Positions 14,534-23,850 of a stretch of DNA of 64,000 nucleotides are shown here, one piece after another; the first letter of the stretch is position 1; each line of letters starts with the position of its first letter. The translations under genes were made by a program, and so were the position numbers. Under the pieces are notes generated by a model. The model was not told where the DNA came from. It searched no databases and saw nothing but the letters and a program-made list of their open reading frames with translations. Location: assembly GCA_016215705.1 (NCBI GenBank), contig JACRIR010000209.1, forward strand, positions 22,461 to 86,460. Reading direction: 5' to 3'. The DNA is from Candidatus Poribacteria bacterium (lineage in GTDB: Bacteria > Abyssobacteria > SURF-5).

Positions 14534-17440
14534 TCAATGTGGCGCTAATTTTATCCGGCACTCGCGCATCGATGTATCTATTCTCACGGGCACAATGTCG
14601 AACCTGTCCGATGACCCTGCCATGAAAACGAGTTTGTTATACACCGGCTTCATGCGACCGTCGGGAACAAGCTGCAGGAATCTGAAGCTGTGGTCTCCTT
14701 TCGCAAGCTTGAGAATCGCCTGCGCTTCCCATCGATCATTCTCCGGTGGGGGAGATTCGGAAGCCGTATTGAATACCCTGACCGTGAATTCATTGTCAAC
14801 AAAGAGTTGATATGCCTGGGGCGGGAACTCCATCAGCAGATCATAGATTCCATCTTCTTCCAAATGAATCTTCGTCTCAAGGAGTTGAGGCGTCTGGAAA
14901 TTCGTCTTTCCTTCTGTGCCTTCCACGGTTTGCGGATTATAGGGTGTAATTGGCTCAAAGGGCCGGCGAAATCCTTCGACGTGCTTGCTCGATGCCAACG
15001 GCGCGTAACAGAAGACCAGAATCAGAACCAGCGCAACGCCTTCGCGATATTTCCGATCTGAGAGGAGAATTCCAAAAACAGAAAGCAGTCCCATGATACT
15101 GAGAGCTAACCCGAGATAGAATGCGCGCGGCTGATAAGAGAAGGTTACCGTGTGTTTTCCGGCCGGAACGGGAACGCCGCGGAAGACGTAGTTTGTCCGG
15201 TATATTCTCACCGGTTCTTCATCGACGCTTGCTTTCCATCCCGGGAAGAAGACCTCGCTCGAGAAAAGGAAACCCGGACGCGGAATGTCAATTTCCACCC
15301 TGACAAACTCGTTTCGGGATTCAATCATCCTGGCTTCATTCTTGATCTGCAATAATCTGTCCGTTTCGTTGACGGCCCTCTCCGTTCTCCCACTCCTCAA
15401 TGCGGAAAACTCATGCGGCAGGTCTTCCTCGATGTAGTTCCTGTTCAAGGGGTCAAACTCGGGGGAAAGCATTCTCTCAATGATGTCGGCGCGCGGGAGT
15501 TTCTCCACCCCGTAGACAACGAAATGCCTCGGGAGGAAAAACTCCACCCCGAATCTGGTGTTCAACAAACTCCTGACTCGCCTGCTTTCCCGCGTTTTCA
15601 AGAAGAAATAATTCGTGTCAAACAGGCTCCCTTCATAACCAGTCATGGAATAGGGGGGATTGTAACTGGGCAGCGTGCTGTTGACGCAGAGGAAAGGCTG
15701 GATCATGAGACTGTCGATCCTGCCTATTCTCTCCAACTCCGGCGCCGGAATGTGGTAGTAGTTCGCGTTGAGACGATTGGTTAGTTGAGACCTCGCATCC
15801 TTGATCCCGGGGTCGGTCTTGCTGTAGTAAGCGAAACCGACCCGCGGGCCGGCTTCCTTGCGAAAAGTGGAATGCGACAAGTCTGCGACCACTATTGCCA
15901 CCGCGAGCCAGGGAAAGATGCGGCTTTGCCTTCCCCTCCGGAAACCGGATAATAGAACAATCAGCGCCAGGAATGAGACGATGGCCCACACGGTATAATC
16001 GTGGCGGTAGAGTCGGCTTTGCATGTAAGGCGCGAGCCCGGGAAAGAGCCAAATAATCGCACAGATTGTCAAGAGCGCTGCGACTGCGCTCATTACGGCC
16101 AATTTGACATTATTCGGAACCGTCCCCTTCCCTGTCAGCGTGTCCATCCCATAGCCTGAGAGCGCTGCGACGCAAAACATGTTTAATATTAGAGTTCTTC
16201 CCGGATTCGTGAGCCCCTTGAACAAAGGAACGTAATCGTACACAAATCTCTGAAGCGGAAGACTGAACGCGGATTTTGTCGAGTACACGGCTGTTATCAG
16301 AATGGCGAAGACAAAAAACTTCTTATGCTTGTATCGCTTGTCTTGGGATATAACTCCAACGAACGCGAGAATGAGCGACAGCAGTCCCACATAATGATCT
16401 CTCTCCGTATATGCGATGGAAGGCAAAATGTAGCCCAAGACAGTTTGTGCGGGTGTGCATCCGTAAATCAGCGTTTCGGCCAGGTCGAACCCACCCTGCC
16501 TGTTATAGTGCGAAATATACTCCAGGCCGGGCAGCAACTGAACGGAGACAAGACAGATTGCCAGAGCGATTGCCACGCCAAAGTATAGAAGGGCCAGGGC
16601 ATATTTCTTTCTGTCAAAGTAGGAATGATGAATCTGTTCCGCAATTGCGTTGGTGCGTAGGGCCGCTGTGTGCGCGGATTTGTTCTCAGAGGACTCCCGG
16701 CCTGTGTCGGACTTTGGCCCGCGAACAAGGCGCCCACACAATTGTGCGACGGAGTCATGCTTCTCGACGAGGGCGAAAGCAAGAATGAGGGCAATGAATC
16801 CCACGGAATAAATGAAATTCGCCGGGTAGTTTGCGAAGTATGACATGGCAAATAGCAGGGAAAGACATGCGATATGTCTCCTGCGGGGCTGTTGAAGCAG
16901 CCTGAATGCGAATAGAACCAGCAACGGGAGCCACATGATACTGTGCGCCGCGCCCGCAGTCCTCATTATATCTTCCAGCCGCAGATTGAATCCCCATACA
17001 ATAGCGCCCACCAGAGCGCCCCATCTGTTGATCTTCAGGTCCCTCATGAGAAAGTAGAAAAAGCAGCCGGTCAGTCCCTTCGCCGCAAAAAGATAGACGA
17101 TGAATCTGCAAAACGGCAGTATGTGGTCAGGGTTATTGAACTTGGACAAGGCAATGGTGAGTGGATAAAGGACGCCCGAGAGGGGAGAGGCAAAATATGG
17201 CGCCCCAAACCCCCAGTTCGGGAGCCATAGCCCGAGTTCTCCGTTGAGCAAGAGGCCGGTGCTCGCGGCAAGGATATTGTACGTCTGGACGAAGTCGTTC
17301 CCGAAAGGGTAAATCTTCGGAAACGGTCCAAAGGCAAAGAAGACGTTCCAATTGACGAGGAGAGGGAGGAAGAGTATCAACGCCACGGGGGCGAGATCAA
17401 ACTTATATTCTCCGATGGCCTGGCTTATCCGCGTTTTCAA
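14534..17440 (-). CDS. YfhO-family polytopic membrane protein with extra C-terminal domain
   Basis: About 968 residues. The N-terminal 550 residues carry roughly a dozen membrane helices with a GT-C-like first periplasmic loop (FGNDFVQTYNIL). The periplasmic C-terminal part contains the YfhO hallmark SSEVFFPGWKASVDEEPV, then GKHTVTFSYQPRAFYLGL. YfhO proteins are thought to add sugars to cell-envelope polymers such as lipoteichoic acid in Firmicutes; the donor here would be a polyprenyl-phosphate sugar. After the last helix pair an additional beta-rich domain of about 170 residues follows, absent from the neighbouring paralogue. I prefer TTG 17440, preceded by CAGGAG six bases upstream, to the more distal TTG 17455. 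A second YfhO gene lies 114 bp upstream. Confidence 0.83.
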   Translation of the reverse strand: MKTRISQAIGEYKFDLAPVALILFLPLLVNWNVFFAFGPFPKIYPFGNDFVQTYNILAASTGLLLNGELGLWLPNWGFGAPYFASPLSGVLYPLTIALSKFNNPDHILPFCRFIVYLFAAKGLTGCFFYFLMRDLKINRWGALVGAIVWGFNLRLEDIMRTAGAAHSIMWLPLLVLFAFRLLQQPRRRHIACLSLLFAMSYFANYPANFIYSVGFIALILAFALVEKHDSVAQLCGRLVRGPKSDTGRESSENKSAHTAALRTNAIAEQIHHSYFDRKKYALALLYFGVAIALAICLVSVQLLPGLEYISHYNRQGGFDLAETLIYGCTPAQTVLGYILPSIAYTERDHYVGLLSLILAFVGVISQDKRYKHKKFFVFAILITAVYSTKSAFSLPLQRFVYDYVPLFKGLTNPGRTLILNMFCVAALSGYGMDTLTGKGTVPNNVKLAVMSAVAALLTICAIIWLFPGLAPYMQSRLYRHDYTVWAIVSFLALIVLLSGFRRGRQSRIFPWLAVAIVVADLSHSTFRKEAGPRVGFAYYSKTDPGIKDARSQLTNRLNANYYHIPAPELERIGRIDSLMIQPFLCVNSTLPSYNPPYSMTGYEGSLFDTNYFFLKTRESRRVRSLLNTRFGVEFFLPRHFVVYGVEKLPRADIIERMLSPEFDPLNRNYIEEDLPHEFSALRSGRTERAVNETDRLLQIKNEARMIESRNEFVRVEIDIPRPGFLFSSEVFFPGWKASVDEEPVRIYRTNYVFRGVPVPAGKHTVTFSYQPRAFYLGLALSIMGLLSVFGILLSDRKYREGVALVLILVFCYAPLASSKHVEGFRRPFEPITPYNPQTVEGTEGKTNFQTPQLLETKIHLEEDGIYDLLMEFPPQAYQLFVDNEFTVRVFNTASESPPPENDRWEAQAILKLAKGDHSFRFLQLVPDGRMKPVYNKLVFMAGSSDRFDIVPVRIDTSMRECRIKLAPH

Positions 17441-17553
17441 CGAGAACTCCTGCAAGTCTTCCGATACTGATTTCCGGGTCGGTTATTCAACAACTGTGCC
17501 GGTGCGAATTTCTGCGCATATTATTCTCGCTCATAATTGCTGGATAGATTCGG

Positions 17554-19719
17554 CTATACATGTCTTCTCTTCTGTGAAGTCCATGAGATGAGAAAAAAGG
17601 CTGCCATAAGCCCAAGGCCGGCAGCGGACATCCAGGCTCCGACAAGCAGACTTCTCGGTCGAAAAGAAAACTCTACATCGTGCCTTCCCGCGTCAACGAC
17701 ACAACCCATGAAATCCCCATAGACTCGCACTACCGGCCTCTCCCTTCCATCCACGCTTGCTTGCCAGCCTTTATGATAACTTTCGGACAGAATCAGGAGT
17801 TGTTTTGTTTCGGCCAGAGTCGCGACTCGAATCTTGCCAGGATGATCATGCGTGATGGTCGCCTTGCCCGGCGTACCCTCCTGCAGCGCAACCGACGAGG
17901 GAACGAGCGCCGTAGTTTCGACATCGATAGTATCGATGTCACTCTTGGGGTCAGAACCGACGAGCGCCTGTGCAACCAGTCTTGCCCTTGGAAGCGGAGC
18001 AGGCACTTCCGCTCCATAGACGCTTCCACTCAACGCATACAGCCCTTGCTTGTGTTTCTCCCAAACCCAATGCACGTTTGCCACCCGCAAACGTGCGAGA
18101 CTCATAGGTTCAAGTTGTTGCCTGGGCGGTATGCAGACAAACCCGCCCGCAATTCGGACCCCTTTCATGAGCCAGACGTTGTCGTCCGACATGAGACGGT
18201 ACCGCGAGACGTCGGGAGGCGTTGGCGCAAAACCGTAGAAGCCTTCGAGCTTTGTTCCCGGCTCATTATCCCGGATATAAGTCAACCCGTAGATACCCTG
18301 ATCCGCGACGGCGAACAGAATCATCCCTGCGAAGGCCCATCGTTTTCCGCGCGCCGCCATAATAATAATTGCGCCCGCCAGGATCATGAGAAGCGGATCG
18401 GAGAGGATAAGGTTTCTCGATGCGACACCCGAAGCAAAGTGTTGAGCCAATGTCGGGGTCTTTTCGGCCTTGGCAAGGAGAAAGAGTACGGCGAGCGATA
18501 TGCTTGCGAGGGGGGCCAGCCCCAGCGGCCAAAGCTTCCTCCATGCGAGTCGGCCGCAAGATTGCACAATCCTTGAGATGTCCGTATAGGCAATGGATGC
18601 CCCAATGGCCAAGGCAAGTTGAAACAGCAGGATATACCGGCAGGGCGCGCGAAATGCTCCAATAACCGGCACGAGAGTCTGGAGCCGATACAGATAGCCG
18701 TGCTGCCCCAGGGAAAGAATTCCCGACAAGGTGGCCAACCCGATGACTCCCGTCGCAAGTGTCCGCAAAGCCCCCAACTCCTTTCTACGGACTATGAGCA
18801 GGGCCAATAATATCACTGGAAGTGTCCCTATATATATCTTTAGTTCATATGGGATTCCACGAAACGCAAAGTCGTTGAATGAATATGGCGACAACAATTG
18901 CAATATGTGAATCGGGCGCAGACTGGGCCAGTAACGAGACCATGCTGGGTCAGTCCGACTAGTAATAGAAAGGGCGTCCCATGACGGTATAAGTTGAATG
19001 CCGCCCGCCAACACGCCGAGCAACTTGGCGATTCCAAGCGCCGAAAGCCGCCCCCAACACCGAAGCGAGAGAAGCAGGAGGAGTGTATACAAGGCTTCGG
19101 CCGACGATGAAATCCAGAAGACCTGGGGATGACCCAGAAGCAGTTGGGATGCTGTGAACAGTCCCACGCCTAACTTGGCAAATGCCACTTGGCGCCCATC
19201 GATCCCCCGCAACGCAACATCGATTGAAAACAAAAGCCAGGGAATATGCGCAGCGACGGAAACGGCATTATAATGCACATAGTGCAACAGGTTAAACCCC
19301 GAGAATGTAAATACGAGTGCCCCAAATACACTCGCGTCGCGCGGAATCTGCCAGCGTCGCAAGAATAAGAACATGCCAGCCATCATGAAAGGATAATTGA
19401 GAAGCATCTCAAGGTTGAATGCTGCTCCGAACGGAAATATGCTGTAGAGAATCAGATGAAGGGGGTGGAGCATGCCCGCTCCACCGTCGCCATGGAGGTA
19501 GAATCCACATAGGACACTTGGAAGCCACAGGAAGCTGTCGCCTGACGCCAGACTCTGCGCATAGAAAAAGCGCATGGGGAGATGGTATCTGCTAAGGTCA
19601 TCGTGTTTGTAGACTTGACCCTTGAACAAGGGCAGTCCGAGCAGACAAAGAATGATTAAACCCGCCGCCAGCCCCAGCCAAAAAGAACGGTTCTCTGTTC
19701 TGCGTTCATCCATATTCAT
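17554..19719 (-). CDS. YfhO-family polytopic membrane protein
   Basis: 721 residues with about twelve helices and an N-terminal loop KHDDLSRYHLPMRFF holding the acidic pair expected of GT-C folds. The C-terminal periplasmic beta domain carries the YfhO signature LSESYHKGWQASVDGRE and HDVEFSFRPRSLLVGA before a final helix. It is a diverged paralogue of the gene downstream, without the extra C-terminal domain, and should act in the same envelope glycan pathway. Two in-frame ATGs (19719 and 19713) are possible and neither has a clear ribosome site. The acceptor is unknown. Confidence 0.83.
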   Translation of the reverse strand: MNMDERRTENRSFWLGLAAGLIILCLLGLPLFKGQVYKHDDLSRYHLPMRFFYAQSLASGDSFLWLPSVLCGFYLHGDGGAGMLHPLHLILYSIFPFGAAFNLEMLLNYPFMMAGMFLFLRRWQIPRDASVFGALVFTFSGFNLLHYVHYNAVSVAAHIPWLLFSIDVALRGIDGRQVAFAKLGVGLFTASQLLLGHPQVFWISSSAEALYTLLLLLSLRCWGRLSALGIAKLLGVLAGGIQLIPSWDALSITSRTDPAWSRYWPSLRPIHILQLLSPYSFNDFAFRGIPYELKIYIGTLPVILLALLIVRRKELGALRTLATGVIGLATLSGILSLGQHGYLYRLQTLVPVIGAFRAPCRYILLFQLALAIGASIAYTDISRIVQSCGRLAWRKLWPLGLAPLASISLAVLFLLAKAEKTPTLAQHFASGVASRNLILSDPLLMILAGAIIIMAARGKRWAFAGMILFAVADQGIYGLTYIRDNEPGTKLEGFYGFAPTPPDVSRYRLMSDDNVWLMKGVRIAGGFVCIPPRQQLEPMSLARLRVANVHWVWEKHKQGLYALSGSVYGAEVPAPLPRARLVAQALVGSDPKSDIDTIDVETTALVPSSVALQEGTPGKATITHDHPGKIRVATLAETKQLLILSESYHKGWQASVDGRERPVVRVYGDFMGCVVDAGRHDVEFSFRPRSLLVGAWMSAAGLGLMAAFFLISWTSQKRRHV

Positions 19720-20091
19720 CTGTACTACTCATTTTCAAAATCACAAATTCTTGTCGTGATTTCTTGCACGAACCTAACGCATATTAGTCACACGGGCGCA
19801 ATGAATTGCGCCCCTACAGACACGAATCAAGATGCTCCGTAGGGGCGCGATTCATCGCGCCCGATTCGTGCTGTTTGGTTGCGGCTATGCTGCGCTGTAC
19901 TACTCACGTTCGAAATCATGAATTCGTGTCGCAATTTCCTCTTCTTCTTTTTCGTAAAATCCGTGTCCATCCGTGTGCATCTGTGGCTAAGATGCCTCTT
20001 TTTCTTCTTCTCCCCAAATCCGTGGAATCCGTGAAATCCGTGGTTCCCTTTGTTTCTTCTTTTGTTTGGTTGCGGCTCTGCCGCGCTATGT
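19720..20091. repeat. 372-bp gene-free spacer packed with repeats
   Basis: It contains two palindromes of one family (GGGCGCAATGAATTGCGCCC at 19794-19813, and TAGGGGCGCGATTCATCGCG from 19840), facing each other around 26 bp. It also has two copies of GTTTGGTTGCGGCT (near 19873 and 20066) and runs of ATCCGTG-type units (19960-20045). No gene is seen. Confidence 0.75.
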
Positions 20092-21660
20092 TCATCTGCG
20101 GTTAATATCACTGTTTCGGCTTATCGCGTAGATGCGAATCGCCGGGCCGCGCGATCTGCCGGCTTCGCTCGGCCATTCACGCAAAAGCGGAAACTTGAAC
20201 AACGGATCGTAGGAGCGAAAGCCAAACGCGCGATACCTCGGCCACTGCATTTCGCTTATGACGACGTAGTCATAGTTCAGAACTATTTCCTCGAATGGAA
20301 TTCGACTGATCGTCCACGCCCATCCCGTCCTGAACTTTCCGGCGAAATACAGTTGCGGACAGTATGCCTCGTACAATATGCGCGAGCCCGCAGGAACAGC
20401 CGCAGTTATCCATTCGTATGCCAGCGTTCGATTGTCCGGCCGTCTCATCTCTTGCCATGTCGCGCGTGTCCTTTGAAACAGAATCCAACCGGCGAGAACG
20501 AAAACGATAATCAAGGGTAACTTGGCGCGGACCGCTGTTCGTTTCCTCTCCAAAGCTGACAACGATGTCCCGAAGGCGCCCCACACTCCTACTGCGGTCA
20601 GGCAACAGAGAGCCGGAAGCGATGGGAGAAGATGACGCGGGAAATATACCTTGGCAGTGCTGACCATTCCCAGAAATAAGATTGACGCAGCGCCGGCCAG
20701 AGCGAGCGGCTTCCTGGTAGTTATCTCTCGAGCCGCAAGCGGAGAGAGCAAGGCGAATAAGACAAGAAATGAATGCTGATTGAGAAGGCTATTGATTGCC
20801 TTAAAAAGGCTTACCCCTTGATCTGCGCCGGGATGACCGGATGAATAGTGCACGAAGTCATAGGGCATTCCTACAGCGGGGTCGAGAAAAGTCTTGATGT
20901 CCAGAATGGAGTATGGCGTGGTTACGACGAAAACGGCAATAGACAGCAGTACGGCAAGCGTGAGCCTGCTCAGGACCCAACGAAACGGTTTCCTGACAAG
21001 CCATATGGCCAGAGGAACAGCAAAAAGAACCGCTGCGCCGTTGTATTTGGAGCCCGCGGCCAGTCCGCCAAATATCACGGCGCTCCAGAGATGGCGCTCT
21101 CTGCATTGCCCTCGCTCTGCCGAATCTGTAAAGGCTACCAGTTGCATCAATGACGCAGTGACGAAAAAGGCCATAGGCATTTCCAGTGTCACATAAGCTG
21201 CGCTTTCACGAACAAGGTTGCTCCCGATGAATGTGAGCCCTGCCAGTGAAGCTAAGAGGGGTGAAGTCATACGCGACGTAAGCCGCAGAATCAGATAGAG
21301 CGTGCCTAAGGAGAAGCAAACCGTCGCAATGCGCGCGGTGTGGTAAATATCGAACACTTCGGGATTTACCCCGCGCACGCTCAGGGGCAGACACAACGGG
21401 AGAGGAGCGTCGAAAAGAAACTGGAGAAGCTTCAGGATGCCCGCATGCGCGTAGATGACTAGCGACGGGTAATGGAACCAATGTGGATTCAAATCTCCCG
21501 TCAGCGCCATCCGCGCCGCTCGACTGATCACATCGGGCTCATCCGCATGATAGATGAATGGGGCGTTGATGTTCGAGTAGCTCCCCCAGTACACTGCTGC
21601 AAACGCAAGCAACGCTACATGCGTCGCGAACGAGGAGTAATCACGCCGGGCGGTTATCAA
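20092..21660 (-). CDS. GT39-like GT-C membrane glycosyltransferase
   Basis: 522 residues with about eleven helices. The first periplasmic loop has the acidic motif FIYHADEPDVISRAARMA, followed by the FHYPSLVIYAH segment, typical of bacterial PMT/ArnT-like enzymes that use polyprenyl-phosphate sugars. Further family features are the long loop after helix 2 and the ETLKFYLPRHL-like stretch (STAKVYFPRHLLPSLPA) late in the protein. The tail is a short soluble domain. Translation starts at TTG 21660. It lies 16 bp after the methyltransferase 21677-22618 on the same strand and so belongs to the YfhO block. Sugar and acceptor are unknown. Confidence 0.82.
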   Translation of the reverse strand: MITARRDYSSFATHVALLAFAAVYWGSYSNINAPFIYHADEPDVISRAARMALTGDLNPHWFHYPSLVIYAHAGILKLLQFLFDAPLPLCLPLSVRGVNPEVFDIYHTARIATVCFSLGTLYLILRLTSRMTSPLLASLAGLTFIGSNLVRESAAYVTLEMPMAFFVTASLMQLVAFTDSAERGQCRERHLWSAVIFGGLAAGSKYNGAAVLFAVPLAIWLVRKPFRWVLSRLTLAVLLSIAVFVVTTPYSILDIKTFLDPAVGMPYDFVHYSSGHPGADQGVSLFKAINSLLNQHSFLVLFALLSPLAAREITTRKPLALAGAASILFLGMVSTAKVYFPRHLLPSLPALCCLTAVGVWGAFGTSLSALERKRTAVRAKLPLIIVFVLAGWILFQRTRATWQEMRRPDNRTLAYEWITAAVPAGSRILYEAYCPQLYFAGKFRTGWAWTISRIPFEEIVLNYDYVVISEMQWPRYRAFGFRSYDPLFKFPLLREWPSEAGRSRGPAIRIYAISRNSDINRR

Positions 21661-21676
21661 AGCAGTCTCTTAATAC

Positions 21677-22618
21677 CTATCGGATTCTCTCAAATAGCGC
21701 TTCTATATCCGACACAAGCAGATTGTCTAGACATGTGGTCTTGCTCTTGAAGCATGAAGGGAATCTGGCAATCAAATCCATATGCAAGGGATTGTACGTT
21801 TCGCGATATCTCACCTTTCTCAGTTTGTGGGAGTACCGGTTCCACAGTCCGCGATAGTCTTCCACTGACCATTTGTTCAGTTCGTTCAAAGTGACCGGCG
21901 ACAATCCTCTCGTGCGTGTGAAGTCCTCGAGTAACTCTTTGGGAAAAAGCAACTGGTGGTAGGGAACAGTGATTGATCTATAGCCATGTGAGCCTTTCGG
22001 AGACATATACAAAGGTCCAAAGACGAGATAAATATATCCACCCTTCCTGACCACACGTACGGCTTCCTGCAGGACCAACTCAGGCTCAGGAAAGTGCTCG
22101 AATGCGTTATAGGAAAAAACGAAATCGAACGTTTCATCATCAAACCGCAGATGCGCGGCATCCATTTGCAGAAACTTGGCGCCTTCACTGGCCGCTCTCT
22201 CATCGAATCCGTCGGCTCTGATGTCGATGGCGGTCGCCATTTTGCCGTGCCGCTTCAGAAAGTAACTCGTCATTCCATCCCAACACCCAAGCTCCAGAAA
22301 AGAATTCATGGTATCCGCTCTGTCTTTTACCAGTCTCAAGATTTCCCCCGCCCTGTCTCTTCCTCTCTTTTCTTGGCTTTGGGGATCGCGACCGTAGCTC
22401 GTGGAAAAGGGATATTCATCTTGCAGCGATTTCAAGACGTCCAGCCCCAGCCATGCGGGTGTCACCGTCGATTGATCAAGAATACTCCTGATTCCCCGCG
22501 TCCTCAGTTTTGTGAAGAGAAGTATTAATTTGTCAAAAACTCTCTTGGGAATGAATTTCAGGAGGAGGGGCCGCAGTATTGGCGAAGAGGCCATCCTCTG
22601 AAGAATCGTTTGAATCAT
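21677..22618 (-). CDS. Class I SAM-dependent methyltransferase
   Basis: 313 residues. A basic N-terminal helix region of about 60 residues precedes the methyltransferase domain, which has FLELGCWDGMTSYFLKR as motif I, AIDIRADGFDERAA, MDAAHLRFDDETFDFVFS and an AFEHFPEPELVLQE motif. This is the Methyltransf_11 pattern common in polysaccharide clusters. It is the first gene of a minus-strand block (methyltransferase, GT-C, YfhO, YfhO, methyltransferase). Nothing shows the substrate, but a sugar or lipid-linked intermediate is likely. The GGAxGA-type ribosome site before ATG 22618 is weak. Confidence 0.85.
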   Translation of the reverse strand: MIQTILQRMASSPILRPLLLKFIPKRVFDKLILLFTKLRTRGIRSILDQSTVTPAWLGLDVLKSLQDEYPFSTSYGRDPQSQEKRGRDRAGEILRLVKDRADTMNSFLELGCWDGMTSYFLKRHGKMATAIDIRADGFDERAASEGAKFLQMDAAHLRFDDETFDFVFSYNAFEHFPEPELVLQEAVRVVRKGGYIYLVFGPLYMSPKGSHGYRSITVPYHQLLFPKELLEDFTRTRGLSPVTLNELNKWSVEDYRGLWNRYSHKLRKVRYRETYNPLHMDLIARFPSCFKSKTTCLDNLLVSDIEALFERIR

Positions 22619-22980
22619 CCTGCGGTCCTTCTTATTCGCTAAATCCGGAGGCTGCCGCCCGCAAACATACGGCCTTCTCTTGCGCCTCTTCCGTGATCAA
22701 TAACATCACGCATGTCCTTGACCTTACTAAGATTAGCCTAACCTAACTTGCAAAGTCAAGCGCCGATCGGCGCAAATCCGGTGGTTGCGGGATTGCGGGT
22801 GCATGCTTGACAAATCGTGTCTTATACTCTATTTTGAGATTGCCGCACACCAAGTGGATTCCCGCTTTCAGGGGAGTGACACAGAAACAAACATGCGGAT
22901 CGCTTCAGGTTCCTTTGAGAATCACGACGGAGATTCCAGGAATCGGGAAAAACAGTACAGAATCATGCGTGAGGCCCATA
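22619..22980. other. Divergent 362-bp spacer with promoter and repeat fragment
   Basis: The divergent gap between two methyltransferase genes. It holds the promoter at 22807-22835 and a fragment of a dispersed repeat (GATTCCCGCTTTCAGGGG, about 22858-22875). No additional gene is evident. Confidence 0.5.
22807..22835 (+). promoter_or_regulatory. Predicted sigma70 promoter
   Basis: TTGACA (22807-22812), a 17-bp spacer and TATTTT (22830-22835). The -35 box coincides with the first possible TTG codon of the downstream reading frame, which is one reason to reject that codon as a start. Confidence 0.5.
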
Positions 22981-23850
22981 GTGAAACTCTGTCTTGAATG
23001 TGGATGCCGCCACACAGCCGATGACTGGAAGTGCCCGGCTTGCGGACACACGCCGGAATTCAACCACGGATACCCTGTTTTCGCGCCCCATATGATCGAG
23101 GACACGAACGGCTTCAAAGCAGAGCTTTTTGCTCCCTGCGCCCAACTCGAGACGGGACATTTCTGGTTCGAGGCGCGGAATGCTTTGCTTATTTGGGTTT
23201 TGCACAAGTATTTCCCCGGTTTCAAGAGCTTCTTGGACATAGGCTGCGGCACCGGCTTTATCTTGTCAAGAATCCAGAAGGAGTTTCCGCTCGCGCGTCT
23301 TGTAGGAAGTGACATATACACCGAATCGCTTGCCCGCGCGAAATCTCGCGTTCCAGACGGCGCATTCTTCCAAATGGATGCGCGCCATATTCCCTTTGAG
23401 AATGAATTTGACATAGTTGCCGCCCTTGATGTGCTTGAGCACATCGAAAGAGACGAATCTGTCCTCATCCAAATGTTTCAGGCGACCGCGCCGGGCGGAG
23501 GGATCATAGTCGCCGTTCCGCAGCACCGATTCCTTTGGAGCCCCATCGACGATTACAGTTGTCACAAGCGCAGATATTCGCGCAATGAGTTGGTCGAAAA
23601 AGTGTCGAATGCCGGATTTGAGGTAACGCGCGTGACAAGCTTCGTCTCGCTTCTTCTTCCAATGATGATGTTGGTCCGTATAAAGAAATCGAAGAATCCG
23701 CATATCCACGACCCTCTTGAAGAATTGAGAATAAGAGGGTTCCTGAATACTTCGCTGACCACGATAATGACCCTTGAACGATTCCTTATCAAGGGAGGGC
23801 TTTCCTTTCCAGCCGGTGGCTCTTTGCTTATGGTCGCAAGACATCCGTGA
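22981..23850 (+). CDS. Zinc-ribbon class I SAM methyltransferase
   Basis: 289 residues. An N-terminal zinc ribbon (CLECGC then CPACG) precedes a methyltransferase domain with FLDIGCGTGFILSRI, VGSDIYTESLARAK, MDARHIPFENEFDIVAALDV and LEHIERDESVL. The C terminus has one hydrophobic helix pair (VSLLLPMMMLVRI). This is the ribbon-plus-Methyltransf_11 design common in cell-surface glycan clusters. The frame is open to 22807, but that part translates a promoter and a repeat fragment. GTG 22981 with GAGG just upstream gives a protein beginning right at the ribbon (VKLCLECGC). It faces the UDP-sugar dehydrogenase gene in the same direction, 578 bp away. Confidence 0.85.
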   Translation: MKLCLECGCRHTADDWKCPACGHTPEFNHGYPVFAPHMIEDTNGFKAELFAPCAQLETGHFWFEARNALLIWVLHKYFPGFKSFLDIGCGTGFILSRIQKEFPLARLVGSDIYTESLARAKSRVPDGAFFQMDARHIPFENEFDIVAALDVLEHIERDESVLIQMFQATAPGGGIIVAVPQHRFLWSPIDDYSCHKRRYSRNELVEKVSNAGFEVTRVTSFVSLLLPMMMLVRIKKSKNPHIHDPLEELRIRGFLNTSLTTIMTLERFLIKGGLSFPAGGSLLMVARHP

